DNA of 64,000 nucleotides from Puffinus mauretanicus (taxonomy: Eukaryota; Chordata; Aves; Procellariiformes; Procellariidae): contig JAJKFH010000714.1 in NCBI GenBank assembly GCA_023333565.1, forward strand, positions 1-64,000. Reading direction: 5' to 3'. The notes under the pieces are model-generated. The model was not told the DNA's origin and searched no databases. It saw nothing but the letters and a program-made list of their open reading frames with translations. A program made the translations under genes and the position numbers. Below are positions 53,124 through 64,000 of the stretch, piece by piece; position 1 is the first letter of the stretch; the number at the start of each line of letters is the position of its first letter.

Positions 53124-56100
53124 CTAGAGTTGTAAAACAAAAACACAAGAAGATGCATGTAAGTTCATTTTTTAATGACAACTAATGTCAGAACATAAGT
53201 ACCCCAAGGTTCCCCCTTCCCTCCTCCATCCTTTATAGGAAAACGGTACGAGCTTTACTGTTGAGAGGGTATGAGGACTATGAGGCTAACGCTGCCAGAG
53301 CTGCCACTATCTCTACCATTGGCTCATGAGTCTCCCTGCTGCCCCAGTCCATCCAGAGGAGCCATCCAGGGTCAAAGCACATCATCTTAACAGGCAGAGA
53401 GTAACTGCAACCCAGAGGAGGCCAGCATCCTCCCAGGGGCAGCCGCCTTCCTCACACCTTCTCTCATGGGATATATTTCACCACACTATCGTTATTGCAG
53501 TTCTTTCTGCAGGCTTCCTGAAGAGCCACCACTGCTCCCAGATTAGCATGACTGACTGCAGGAGATTTTTCCAGGACACTAAGAAATGAGTTATTGCTTC
53601 AGAAATGCAAACAGCTACAAGTTTTGTATTTCTGAGACTACGAGGTATAGGGCTAAAGAGCCAGAGAAAAAGTGTTAGGGTTAAAAATGCTCTTGTCATT
53701 ATTTTGACTTTAAACTCATGGACCACGAAAGTTGAAGTTTAGAATAACTCCATTGATTTTGACAGTATTTGATAACATGCTAGTACCAAAACCAAAAAGC
53801 TGCTGGAGTAAAGACACAGAAAACAAGAAGTTCTATGCCATAGTATGAAGAGTTGTTGTTCTGTTCCAGTCTGAACTAAACCCCAATATTTTATCGTCCC
53901 AGATTAGTAGACAAACAAACATGAAAAAGTATGACATATTTTATACCTTCTCCCAGTTTCACAGGTACATTCATTTGACTTTTTTTTTTACTGACAGTTA
54001 GGTTAAATGTAGCCCATTTCTATTTGCTCTTAACAAAGAGAGCACCAAATTATGTAAACTTCTTCTTTAAAGAAGTAACTGAGACATAAAATGTCAGTGT
54101 AAAATATGCCAGCACATCATCATGCAAAATACCACAACCTTCTTTGCAGAGACTCAATTATCAGTTCAAGCTGTACGAACAGTTTTCATAAAGATGATAT
54201 AGATTATGCTACAGCTGAATAATTTGAAAGTCTTGGACCACAAGCTGAATCAGCAGAAGAAATGAATATATAAAAAGTTAATGATGTTTGCTTGCATTAG
54301 ATCTCTTTGGGCCTCCTTGTGTGTATGTCTCGCTTCCTTTTTTTGTGTTACATAATTTATTTTCAGCATTTACCAAAAATAAAACTCAACAAAGATGCAG
54401 TGACTGTTATCCAAAGAAAAATAACCCAACCAATACCTAAATAAAGCAGAAAATAAATATTTTCAGTCTTCCTTTGTCAGCCTGAGTATCCAAACCATTT
54501 GACAGGAGCATAAATAAATCTCACCCATATGTCAGACATGGCTTTGTCTGAAAAGGAGCAAAGGAAAAAACAAAGCAAAACAAAATAAAAGAAGAAAGGG
54601 CTGAAAAAGATGAAAGGTAAGGAAAATAGGAGAACCATTCCTGTTGTTTATGGCAGAAATAAGAAAAGAGGGGCAGCATAGACCACAGCTCTAAAATGGA
54701 TTTAGGATCCCAAGTGTAGTCCTTATGCTGTGGCTCTGATCAGGGCTGAAAACACATTATTAGGGAAAGGCAAAAGTATCTTCAAAAGTGATCAAAAGAT
54801 CACTTCCTCTGGATGAATAAATCCAAGTCTGTTGCACACGTAGGGAGGTAGCTTGAGTACAGACTCCTTCTCATGTAGGGCCAATTTTCTGTCTAGATAA
54901 AAAAATCACATGGTAATACACTGGGCTAATGAATATATTGGGCCAAGGTTTGGGGTTAGTCCTCTCCAGTTTATATTATACCATATTTGGATTTCTGCTT
55001 CATACTCCTAAATTCTGACTTTCTTTGCTTCTAAAAGTTGGCATGCATAATGCAGACAGTGTTAAGCCACTGGTAGCGCAGGCCAATGAAAAGTTGGAGA
55101 AAAATTATTCCAGAGATGGATCATATCTGTTAGGAATAGCAAGTTCAGGATTGCCCCAGAAAAAGGCCTCAATGGATTTGCACTTCAAATGGTCACACCA
55201 AGGATATCGACAGTTCCACTGCTTATGCACAGAGATGTAACCACTCCTTCTCTTCTCTGGATTCAAAGTCACTCTGGGAGCAAAGAAATGTATCTGTGAA
55301 CCTGATCGTCTTTTCAAGCACTGAGAGACATCTGTTGAGGGATCCTCAAGTTTTAAAGGTGTCACAGCTGGCGAAGGCAAACAGCAAGTTGACTGCTCAG
55401 AGAAAACACAAAATTGTTTCCTATCCTGGACCACAAAGGTAAGAAGAAAGATTTTCCTCTGCTAGGTGTTGTTGCAGAGACAGTGGAATGGGACATCTTC
55501 AATCTTCTGGCATGGGAGAAGTTGAAAACACCACTTTTAGGCATTGCCTGCAGGGACTTCTGCAGGCTAGAGATCGATTTCCGAATTAGACTTCAGAAGA
55601 GTATCCCCCAAAAGGGTATTTACTTATTTGTAAGCACATTCCTTGACCATAGTTCAGGTTTGCTCCAGTGAAGTAAAAATGGGCAGAGGCCAGAAACACC
55701 AACTCTACACAGTACTCATCAAACTTTACATGCTTATAGAATCATAGAGTCATTTAGGTTGGAAAAGAAAGATCCTTACGATCATTGAGTCTAACAGTAA
55801 ACCTAACACTGCCAAGTCCACCAGGGTCAGGACAGCACAGGAATTCCTTCTTCTGATCACCACTTAGAAAACCACTAACCACTTTTACCTAGCCCTTTTT
55901 TCTAACCTTTTTTCCAATTTCTAGACCACCTAAAAATTTCCCGGTAATGGGACGCTTTAAAAAATTTTGCATACACAGACTGCAGTATGGCAAATGCGAT
56001 CTTTCTTTGCTTTTGTGAAATCTTGTGGAAGCAGTGAGAGCCCAAGGCTTCAGAAAAAATAAGCTGGAAGCCAACACTTTCAAAGAGCCATGCCGGCTGG

Positions 56101-57285
56101 CAGGAGAGCCTGCCGCCAGCCGCAGAGACGAGCCAAGTGAGCCTTACTCATAGCCCATGGGAGTACGCCCACCACTACGGCAATCACTCGGAGACTGTAA
56201 CTCATGGCCAACCACCACCCCTCCACTTTCCAGCCGACAATTTAGCTTCCTAATGGTAATGGTAGGATTTGCCCCCAGTTTGGCATGTAGTGATAAAGTA
56301 ACTGTGTCACTAATTAGCCAGAGATTCAAGGAGCTTGGGTTTGCACTTTCATAGAAAAGTAACTCTGCGAACTGCCAGTGAGTTTTAGGCATCATGCATG
56401 TTTGAGAGAACAGGAACCCAGCTCTTTCCCCAACCCCACAACCATATGCTGAACAAAGAGGCTTGGAGAATAGGATCAAATGGATACAATAAGGTCACAC
56501 TGGAGCTCAGGCAAACTTTGCTTTTTCAGTGCTGAACTTTCAAATCTCACTCCACTGACATGCTCCTAATTAATTTTGGAAACAAAATTCCTAGGGATGC
56601 AGCCATATAGTTTATTTATTATATTTTACACAGCAGCCAAATTAAGTGTGACAGCTTGTTTACTATGGGTTCCTGCCCTATGGGAGCTTTCAGACACAGT
56701 ACATTAAGCAAGACAGCAAAATAACAAGTCATGAAAAAAATGGCATTGAATATTGCTATACTTCATACTTATTGGTACGTAAAAATCACAAGATTTACAG
56801 ATTTCACTGGCCAAATTTTAAACACTACTATAAAGAAGCCAAGCAAGTAGGTGGTGCAAAAAACTACACCCATTCCAACAGACAGCCTCTGTCTTATTTA
56901 ATGTCACCTTTTACTTAGCTGCCACTAGGCAAGAACCTGGCGTCAAGTTCAATTTGACTGCTTTGTATGGGCACCTTAGATAAACAACCTGTATATTTTA
57001 AACACAGCACTATCTCCTTCCATTGTCAAAAGGATTGACCTTGATTTTCTGGTTCTGGAAGTTACAATTTAATTCCCCAAATTAAAATTTATTTCTTTTG
57101 TTAAGCATTTTACATCAAATCTAAAGTAAACTAATAAATGTTTTGAAAGAGCCTATAATGAAGACTAAAGAGTATCAGCATCAGGCTGCCAATGCTAATT
57201 CTAACAACACAGAGGGCCATTTTTAGTCTTCTAAAAACCTTTGCCATCACATGACAATGTATGGAAGACACTTTTCTGAACACAC
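53124..57285 (-). other. MAP1B intron 4
   Basis: Non-coding. It contains a CR1 3'-end fragment near 55737-55823 and a slightly CpG-richer stretch near 56.08-56.25 kb without recognisable identity. No exon was seen. Confidence 0.75.
55737..55823 (-). mobile_element. CR1 LINE 3'-end fragment
   Basis: The plus strand reads AGAATCATAGAGTCATTTAG, then GGTTGGAA, a diverged GATCATTGAGTC and CCTAACACTGCCAAGTCCAC. This is the reverse complement of the 3' end of a bird CR1 element, with its ATTCTATG-type terminal repeat, so the element points to the minus strand. Only the 3' tail is recognisable, which is typical of 5'-truncated CR1 copies. The wording resembles CR1 copies remembered from neoavian birds. 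Confidence 0.75.
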
Positions 57286-57426
57286 CTCTTGATCCGTGAA
57301 GATCTCAATGAAGTTCTGGAAGGAGAAGGACCCTGACTGAAGAATGAGTTCTCCTGTGTTTTCAAAGCACTGTCCAGTTAGCACAAGGAGCTTGTGTCTT
57401 GCAGCGTCTGTGATCATTAAGCGCAC
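57286..57426 (-). CDS. MAP1B: MAP1B coding exon 4 (contains possible alternative start Met)
   Basis: The exon has 47 whole codons on the minus strand between a CTCTAG acceptor and a GTGTGT donor. It begins VRLMITDAARHKLLVLTGQC and ends FIEIFTDQE, identical to human as I remember it. The ATG at 57417-57415 corresponds to human Met127, the start of the shorter MAP1B isoform made from alternative first exons (remembered from rodent and human work). The Met is kept here, so that isoform is possible in this species. Confidence 0.95.
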
Positions 57427-60400
57427 CTAGAGTGAAGGAGAGAAATACATCAATAATGGGAGTTACCATGTGTTTCTATATTCTGCTGAGAACATGCAGT
57501 TTATCTCTCCTAATTTAAAACATATTTTGCACCAGAGTCTCCCAGGACTCAAGTTATAAACTCAAACATTATCAAGTTATAGTGCTGTTGACAAAAGACA
57601 ATGACAAAGGTGCAAAAGGGAAAAAAGGAGGGACAAGAAGCACTTAGAGAGAAGGTCTGATGAATAAGCCAAACTAATGACATGGAGAAAAGAGCAAGGA
57701 GCAGAACAGAACAAAATTTGAATGAAAAAATAGTATTTTCAATGAACAAATGTATTCCTTGTATAACTCCTGGTGAATTTTAGTAGCACTGTATCAGGAC
57801 AGCCTTGGCAAACTGTGTCACATGTGCTAATGAGGGACAACTGCATGTGTTGGAAGTGTTGACTCAGTTTTTGGAAGTCTGCTCTTCTTTTCCCAGAGTA
57901 CAGCATTACTTGCCATTCAGTTGCAAAAACATCACTGAAAAGTAACAGCCACAAATCACATATAGAAGTGTCATATTTAGATTGTCATTCTGTTGTAACC
58001 TGAATCATCTGGAAAGTTAAGGAATGATTCTGCTTCACCACAATCATAAACTTGAACTTCAAGCACTTGGAGACAGTCACATGCACCATTTACATCTCAC
58101 AATGTCACTGTGGACACTCTAAGTTTTTAAAGTGTGCCAACTCAAGACCTTTTTCAATATACAGCAGTAAATTAAGTGGATGCCTGATGGCACAAATGAG
58201 CTTGCTACTGAGAAATAACCTTCTTCTGCATTTTGAAATAACTCAACTATTTTAAAGCAGATGCTTGTTACTTTATTTGCCCCTCAGTACAGCTACTAGT
58301 AATTCCTGTTTCCCCCGCAGGAGGAGATTTAGTTGCATGCTATGAGAAATCCATATATTCAGTACACTTCTGTTGGCTGAATTCAACTTAAATTTAAGAA
58401 CAAAACTAAACAAATCCTGCATAAGATTCTGTACTGTTGAGTAAATTTTTTGCAAACACTTCAGAAGTCTTGTCCAACACTGAAAAATCAATTCAGCCTA
58501 TGGTGAGGTATGAATTTCAAGTGCACTAATTCCTCTGTTTAAGGAGGAATTAAGTTAAACCAGAATAGTGATTCCAGAACAAGGCTATCTACATATTAAA
58601 CTAAATGAGCAGAGTCCATCTGGAACAACTCCACATGATATTGCATCCAAGCTCCATCTCCATGGAGATGACATAATCACCTCAGCTCTCCTAGCAAGCT
58701 ATTCTTTCAAATTTTTATATTGATTGTTAGGCAATCAGTTGTTCTAAATAATTCCTGCTCACGCCAGGGAGGCTGAACCAGGAAGGCTCGACCTGAATCT
58801 CTGCTCACACGTTCAGTACAAGTAGAAAAGAGGCACTGAAGAGTATGTATCCGAAAGAAGATCCCAACTCTACCGCATTTTCGTTGTTATTTTATTAAAT
58901 AAGTGACCCTGATGATGAGCAGCAGAAAGTGCCTTTAATTAAACACAGGACTAATGCTGGTCTGTCATTAATTGCACTAAATAATTATAAATTCAGCAAT
59001 ATCTTTGCCTGATCGAGTGTATCTATTTCTATTTCAGACAAAAATATAGATAAGTGCAGCTGGCTGTCTGATCTGTATTGCTCAAATCTTGTCTGTTTTA
59101 GCTGTATTAAAAACATAAAAGAACTGGCTTCCTCTTCTATGTTTTCTCTCATTGCTGGCAGCAGTGCTGGGCAGTCTGCCAACTTATGTGTAAACTCACC
59201 AGGTTTTCCAACAGCAAAATTACTTCGTGACTTGTGAATCACTGATATGTGACTGTCACATAATTCCCTTTCAACCTATTTTATTAATTGATGACGAAAT
59301 ATGTTCTGCAGAGCTAGCAAACTATGGCAAGAAAAAAAGCAAATAAATGCTTGTAGATAACTGAGCACAGTGTATAATACACATGGAAGACCTTCAAGAG
59401 ACACATAAATTCTGTGTCTGGGTATAACCAAGGCCTCCCGACGGACTACCAGAAATTTGTCCCCTGATTTCAGGACCACTCCATTTCAGAAGAAATACTG
59501 CAAGGTGATGATTCCGTTCAGCTTTACCCTTGGTTGAAGCCCCAAATTGTTTGAAGGAAATGAACAGCAAGATGCAGCCTCAGTCAAAATGGAGGTAAAG
59601 ATGGAGTGTGAACAGAGGCAGAAGTGTCAGCAGATGAGTGGTTTCCCAGACTTACAGTACAGTTGCAGGAGTGTTAGAGCAATGGAGTGGGGTCTTCTTA
59701 AGGCAGAAGTAAGTGTTCATGGGGGTTTCAGAAGCTTGTTTTTTTGGGCAACTACAGTCTCTTTCCCTTTGAGCCTCTCTCTTCTGGGAGGCATTTGATA
59801 CAACGTGACAGGATCTTTGGGCAAAACCATGCTCAGACTACCACCAGTATGGCTATTACCAGCCAGATTAGCAGGAATTTCTTTTAATAATATTTTCCTT
59901 TGTTTTCCCTGAACGGATAGATTCAAGTTCCTCTTCTGATGAAGTCAGAGTTCCATGGTATATCACTGTCTCCCCAGATGCATCTTGGAAATCTCTTGAT
60001 ATATGAAACTGAGTTTTCTATTTCCCATAATGGGCAGAGCATGTCTATTCCAACCACCGATTTAATTCTCCTGCCTCTTTCTTATTGTCTTTTTCTGGCT
60101 TGTGTCCAGTCAGAGTCTTGCTTAGTCAGCCAAGTTAAATCTCAGCTTGTAACTTCTGGCTGTGACCAGTTTGGCAAGATGAAAGCGAAGAAAAGATTGC
60201 CTCCCACAGTCTAGCAAGAGGAAATTAACAGTAACCTAGCCAAACATCTTCCAGAGCCAAAGGAGTAAAGCCAGGGTTCAGAAGTCATTAATGCACCTCA
60301 GACCGTGTTCTTCGACGTGGTCATTCATCAAAGGTACACGAGCAACAGTGACAGAAACGGCATTTCCCTACTTTTGGCAGTTCCTTCGGTTCTTCCCCCC

Positions 60401-61462
60401 CTCCACACACACCCACACACACTTTATATAGCGTTTGACTCTGAATGTCTGAGTGTATTAAGAGCTGCTACGCAGCTGATCCCCCTTGCTCCTTACCAAG
60501 TACCTCTAATGCCCTGTAAGAGATTTTCACGCATAGTTTTTTAGTGAATGAGCTGCCATTAACTAAGGTGACTTACTTATTTAAACTTCTACAACTTCAG
60601 AAATTTCATTTGTTTCAGAGTCCTTCCTCCTGTTCGTGTTTAATATCACTTAAGGCTGGTAATGAAATAGATTTTTCACTACGTACTACAGTGTGAAGCT
60701 GTAGCAGCTTCATTTCCCAACAGAAATGGTACTATGTCAGTGCTTCCCAGCACAGGCTAGCAATGCAATTATCCCTGTTTTTTCAACTTTCAGTCTCACT
60801 AGCTAAATTTGTCAATTTTGTCTTTGAGCTACACGCTCAGTTCTTTGACTCTACTCTGGCGAGTTCACGAGGAATTGGCAGTCCTCTTCTGGGGCACTCT
60901 CCAGAGTCCATTGATCATGTCACATGCTTTTTGAAGGACAAGATAGATCAACCTAGAGTCACAATCACATAGCTGGTAATTCTTCTCAAAGATCTAAATT
61001 TGTCTCAGGGCACCTTCAGGCACTTTTTCCATGTGTAAAATAGGCATCCAGAGCTACCAAACAATGGAGCAGCAGAAAAAAGCCAGATACGGTTTCACCA
61101 CAGCTGCCTCCCCTTCATCAAGAGGGAATTTGGTGCATTATGAGAAAAGCAGTGCTGGGATCAGACGTGTGTTTCTGCCCTATGCCTCTGATGTTTTATC
61201 AGGAGTCTGGGAAACCAGGGAGAGAATCAAGGGATGGCTGATGTTTTTCATGATATTTGCTCCTAACATGTCCTTTCATCCACAGTTAGGACCTGCTCTT
61301 AGTCTGCTAAGACTCTGAAAGACAGTATTGGGGTTTGTCAGTCACTATGCTGGAAGGCAGTAACTGATATTTAAGAATCATCTCTACATTTCTTTCACTG
61401 CTTTCATCCTGTCCACTTAATGGAGTTTTTAAGACACATCCAATGAAGTATTTCTGACTTAC
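57427..61462 (-). other. MAP1B intron 3
   Basis: Non-coding. I see a short CA-rich run at 60404-60422 and nothing else that I can name. Confidence 0.75.
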
Positions 61463-61545
61463 CTCAGTACTAACTGCTTCATCTGAGGGATTGATCAGGA
61501 CTACAGTTTCTAAGACATCACTTCTGTGGTGAAGAATCTTCTGAC
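61463..61545 (-). CDS. MAP1B: MAP1B coding exon 3
   Basis: The exon lies on the minus strand after a TGCTTGCAG acceptor. Two bases complete a Gly codon, followed by QKILHHRSDVLETVVLINPS and DEAVSTE before a GTAAGT donor. The 27 residues are identical to human MAP1B as I remember it (about residues 97-123). It belongs to the conserved N-terminal domain of MAP1 heavy chains. Confidence 0.95.
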
Positions 61546-64000
61546 CTGCAAGCACAGAGAGAAAAAAAAGAAAAGAAATTAAATTCAACCAGCATGCTTT
61601 AAAGGAGCTTGTTGTGTGTCCCACTGTGCGACAGCTCTCTGGTCACCCAGCGCGCACCGGTCACAGCAACTGCTCCGCTGCTCATCTCTTCAGAAACACC
61701 CATGGCATGTGGTCCTGTGGGCCAGCAACACCGCTCCAGAAAATTCAAGGTAATGAAAACAAACTGGCAACAGCCCCATGTCCTGTCCCCCACTCCTGGC
61801 TGGAGGAGTCCCTATAACTCACTTTGGTCTCACAAAGCTGGTGCAGGTCAGGGACTGGAGTAACCGTCACCAGCTAAGCATCTGGCCCTGTATTTTCATG
61901 GACGTATCTACCTACACCACAGATACAGCTGAGATTACACAGTCCTGTAACATGCCCAGGTGGTTTTAAATGAGCTTTGCCAGGAACTATCAGCTGCTTA
62001 GCTGCAGCAGCAGGAAAGTCAGCACGGGCTGCAAACTTCCCCTGCAAGAAGCAAAGTGAATACTTGGGCTGTACACCAGCGCTGTCCACCATGGCTAACG
62101 AGCACAATTTGTGAGACAAGCAAAGGAGCCCAGGAGTGTGCCCGCTGCCCACTACCACCAGCACCATCTTGTGTGCTCCCTGTTACACACCGTGGGAGCG
62201 CTCCGGAGCCAGGCAGCGCCCCTCGCAGACCCCAGGTCCCCGGCCCCACCCGATGAATCAGGTGAAAGCTGGGACCACCCTGAACTCCCCTTTCAGCCTT
62301 CTGCTAATATTGATTAACACTGGGACACTGCGAGAAATTCCCTGTGGGGATGGTCAGACACTTGCCACGCTGCCTTGCTTCATCTTCCTCCTGCTCACAA
62401 CAACCGTAGCAAGCAATGTTAGGCACAAGAGTGAATGGGCATACAAATAACAGCAAGCTCCTGAATGAATAATGTCTCGGCAAGTTTGGAGCAGCCTCGC
62501 ATCCCGCTGGCTTTCATACTTAGTAGTTAATCTGTCTCCGTATTTAATAGTGATATTCATCTGACTGGGAGTGGATGCCAGAAAAACACAACAGGACTCT
62601 GACATGTTTTTTTTCTTATGTTAATTGGCAAGTTCTTATCAGGGTCTCTTTCTGTGAGAGCTGCAGTGAGATTAATTAGCAGCCGTATTGTCATTCAGAA
62701 ATCCAGACTGGTAATTAGTCCAAAAAAACAGAAGAGCTGTCCCTTTCAAGCAAACTGCTCGGTGCAATATTAATGAATTAAAATAATTGCACTTAAAAGG
62801 AAGTATGAGGGACACGAAACAAGTCACCTATTTGCCAGCTTAGAAGAACTCCCCTGTGAAGAGGCGTAAAACAGCGAGTCCGGGAATCGCCAGGCCGAAG
62901 GGAGCTCTGCATTCCCGCGAGCACCGGGCGGTGGCGGGACCAGCGGACGCGGGCGGGCGAGCTGCCTGCCCTTCCCTTCCCTTGCCTTCCCTTCCCTTCC
63001 CGCCCCGCGGCACTGCCCCGGCCCTTCCCCGGGCAGCCCGACCCCCGGCAGGGGCCCCTGCCTGCGCCAGGGATGCCCTCCTGCCCCCTGCCCTGCCTGC
63101 ACCCCTCCTGCCCTCCTCCTCCTCGCCCAACGAGCTCGCATTGTGCTGCGCCTTTTGCTTTTGCTCTGGGGAAGTTCTGCACTTATTAGCGTAAAAGTTT
63201 ATAATCAAATGATAGAAAGTGATGGGGAAGGAAAAAAAAAAGAACGTTCCTAAAATGTGTGGTGGGGTTGTAGTTAACTCTCTTGTGCATGACAGTGCCT
63301 AGACACTTGTGGATAATAATCTAATTCGTTTGAAGAAACCTAGTTTTCTTAACACATACTCTTTTTGCTGTACTTCCTTGAAAGAGACAGACTGTATATT
63401 ACCAAAGGGGAGGAGGGCAGGTCTCCCTCTGCAGCATCCAGTTCTGGCATTACTCTTTGTAATTAAATTTATTTTTATAGCTCTTCTTCCTTGCCTAACA
63501 GGAATGCATACAAAAAGCTACATTCAGTAAAACATCCAGATGGCTCTGTTACCGCAGACTACTCCAGACAATGTTCTGTGATCTGATATTTTAGTTATTC
63601 TGCAGATTTCCCTCAAATTAAGAGATTAGGCAGTATTTATGGAAGCTAGTCTTTACCATTGGTAAGAAAACAAAAGAAATCATTACCCTTTAGGTGCCAC
63701 AGAAATTTCTTGCTTAATAGTTGGTGACACAGAGCACACACTTTGCTTCAGGCCAGACTAAGCCTCATATATGATTAGACATTAACACATTAAACACAGG
63801 TAGAAAAGAAATGCAACTAGACACATGCAAAGTTAGACAAAGATCCATAGTGTCCACCTGACTCAAAGCATCCACTTTGGACTTCACTGAAGCTGCTCCA
63901 AGTCATGTATCTGTGTAGCTGGGAAGGATTTGACCTGAGGAGTCAAAACTCCTGCTGACCAGCACCGATGGTGGTTACTTAGATCCTACGCTCCCGTGGG
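61546..64000 (-). other. MAP1B intron 2 (partial)
   Basis: The sequence upstream of exon 3 runs to the right edge. It contains the CpG-rich patch at about 62874-63140. The exon 2 protein block (around FVSRHSARFSPEVR) was not found, so exons 1 and 2 lie beyond the window. Confidence 0.7.
62874..63140 (-). promoter_or_regulatory. CpG-rich, G-quadruplex-prone patch upstream of MAP1B exon 3
   Basis: By hand count about 22 CpG dinucleotides fall in roughly 210 bp (62874-63080), in sharp contrast with the AT-rich surroundings. On the minus strand, positions 62969-63006 contain six GGG runs separated by short spacers, a strong G-quadruplex pattern. The patch lies about 1.3 kb upstream of exon 3 in the MAP1B direction. 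Alternative MAP1B first exons near exon 3 are remembered from rodents, so an internal promoter is a reasonable inference. A GC-rich repeat fragment is the main alternative. Confidence 0.5.

Larger units (their letters stand above)
38920..64000 (-). other. MAP1B: MAP1B gene, exons 3-7, introns and 3' UTR
   Basis: MAP1B encodes microtubule-associated protein 1B, a large polyprotein made in developing neurons and cleaved into a heavy chain and light chain LC1. Both bind microtubules, and LC1 also binds actin (family knowledge). Five coding exons join in frame on the minus strand and give about 2426 residues. With the roughly 96 residues of the two missing 5' exons the protein would be about 2520, slightly longer than the human 2468 I remember. 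Much of the excess may come from the expanded 17-residue repeat. Exon numbers follow the human gene from memory. The promoter, start codon and 5' UTR lie beyond the right edge. Confidence 0.95.

Noticed and set aside
62793..63208. Overlapping Gly/Arg-rich and Pro/Ala-rich open frames on both strands
   Set aside because: They coincide with the CpG-rich patch, where stop codons are rare. No domain, splice context or conserved start is visible.

Overview
The window is vertebrate nuclear DNA, most likely from a bird. It holds parts of two conserved protein-coding genes lying tail to tail. Single exons encode proteins very close to human MRPS27 and MAP1B, with introns of 0.5 to 4 kb inside the window and few transposable elements. 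The one recognisable transposon is a CR1 LINE 3' end at about 55.74 kb. Its wording resembles CR1 copies I remember from neoavian birds, so a neoavian bird is my best guess, but I could not test it.

Layout: positions 1-15063 are intron of MRPS27 (plus strand). Seven coding exons follow between 15064 and 30492, ending with the stop codon. They encode about 316 residues of the mitochondrial small-subunit ribosomal protein mS27. The first roughly 94 residues lie upstream of the window. Positions 30.6-38.9 kb are intergenic, with no gene recognised. From about 38.9 kb to the right edge is MAP1B on the minus strand: a probable 3' UTR of about 4.2 kb, then its last five coding exons (43174-43329, 44048-44286, 46460-53123, 57286-57426, 61463-61545). 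The exons for the first roughly 96 residues lie beyond 64 kb. The 6.66-kb exon encodes nearly the whole heavy chain, including a decayed metallo-beta-lactamase-like domain, the lysine-rich KKE microtubule-binding region, acidic and Ser/Pro-rich stretches, and about 15 copies of a 17-residue repeat.

The two genes do not share a pathway. One product works in mitochondrial translation and the other on the neuronal cytoskeleton. Their convergent order matches the human locus as I remember it, so this is conserved synteny.

The points most worth a second look are the homogenised 51-bp coding repeat in MAP1B, a CpG- and G-quadruplex-rich patch just upstream of MAP1B exon 3 that could be an internal promoter, and a roughly 470-bp purine/pyrimidine tract centred on GGAAA repeats inside the presumed MAP1B 3' UTR. 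I found no sign of a novel multi-gene system. Exon boundaries were placed by hand from splice sites, reading frame and remembered human proteins. No database search was possible.
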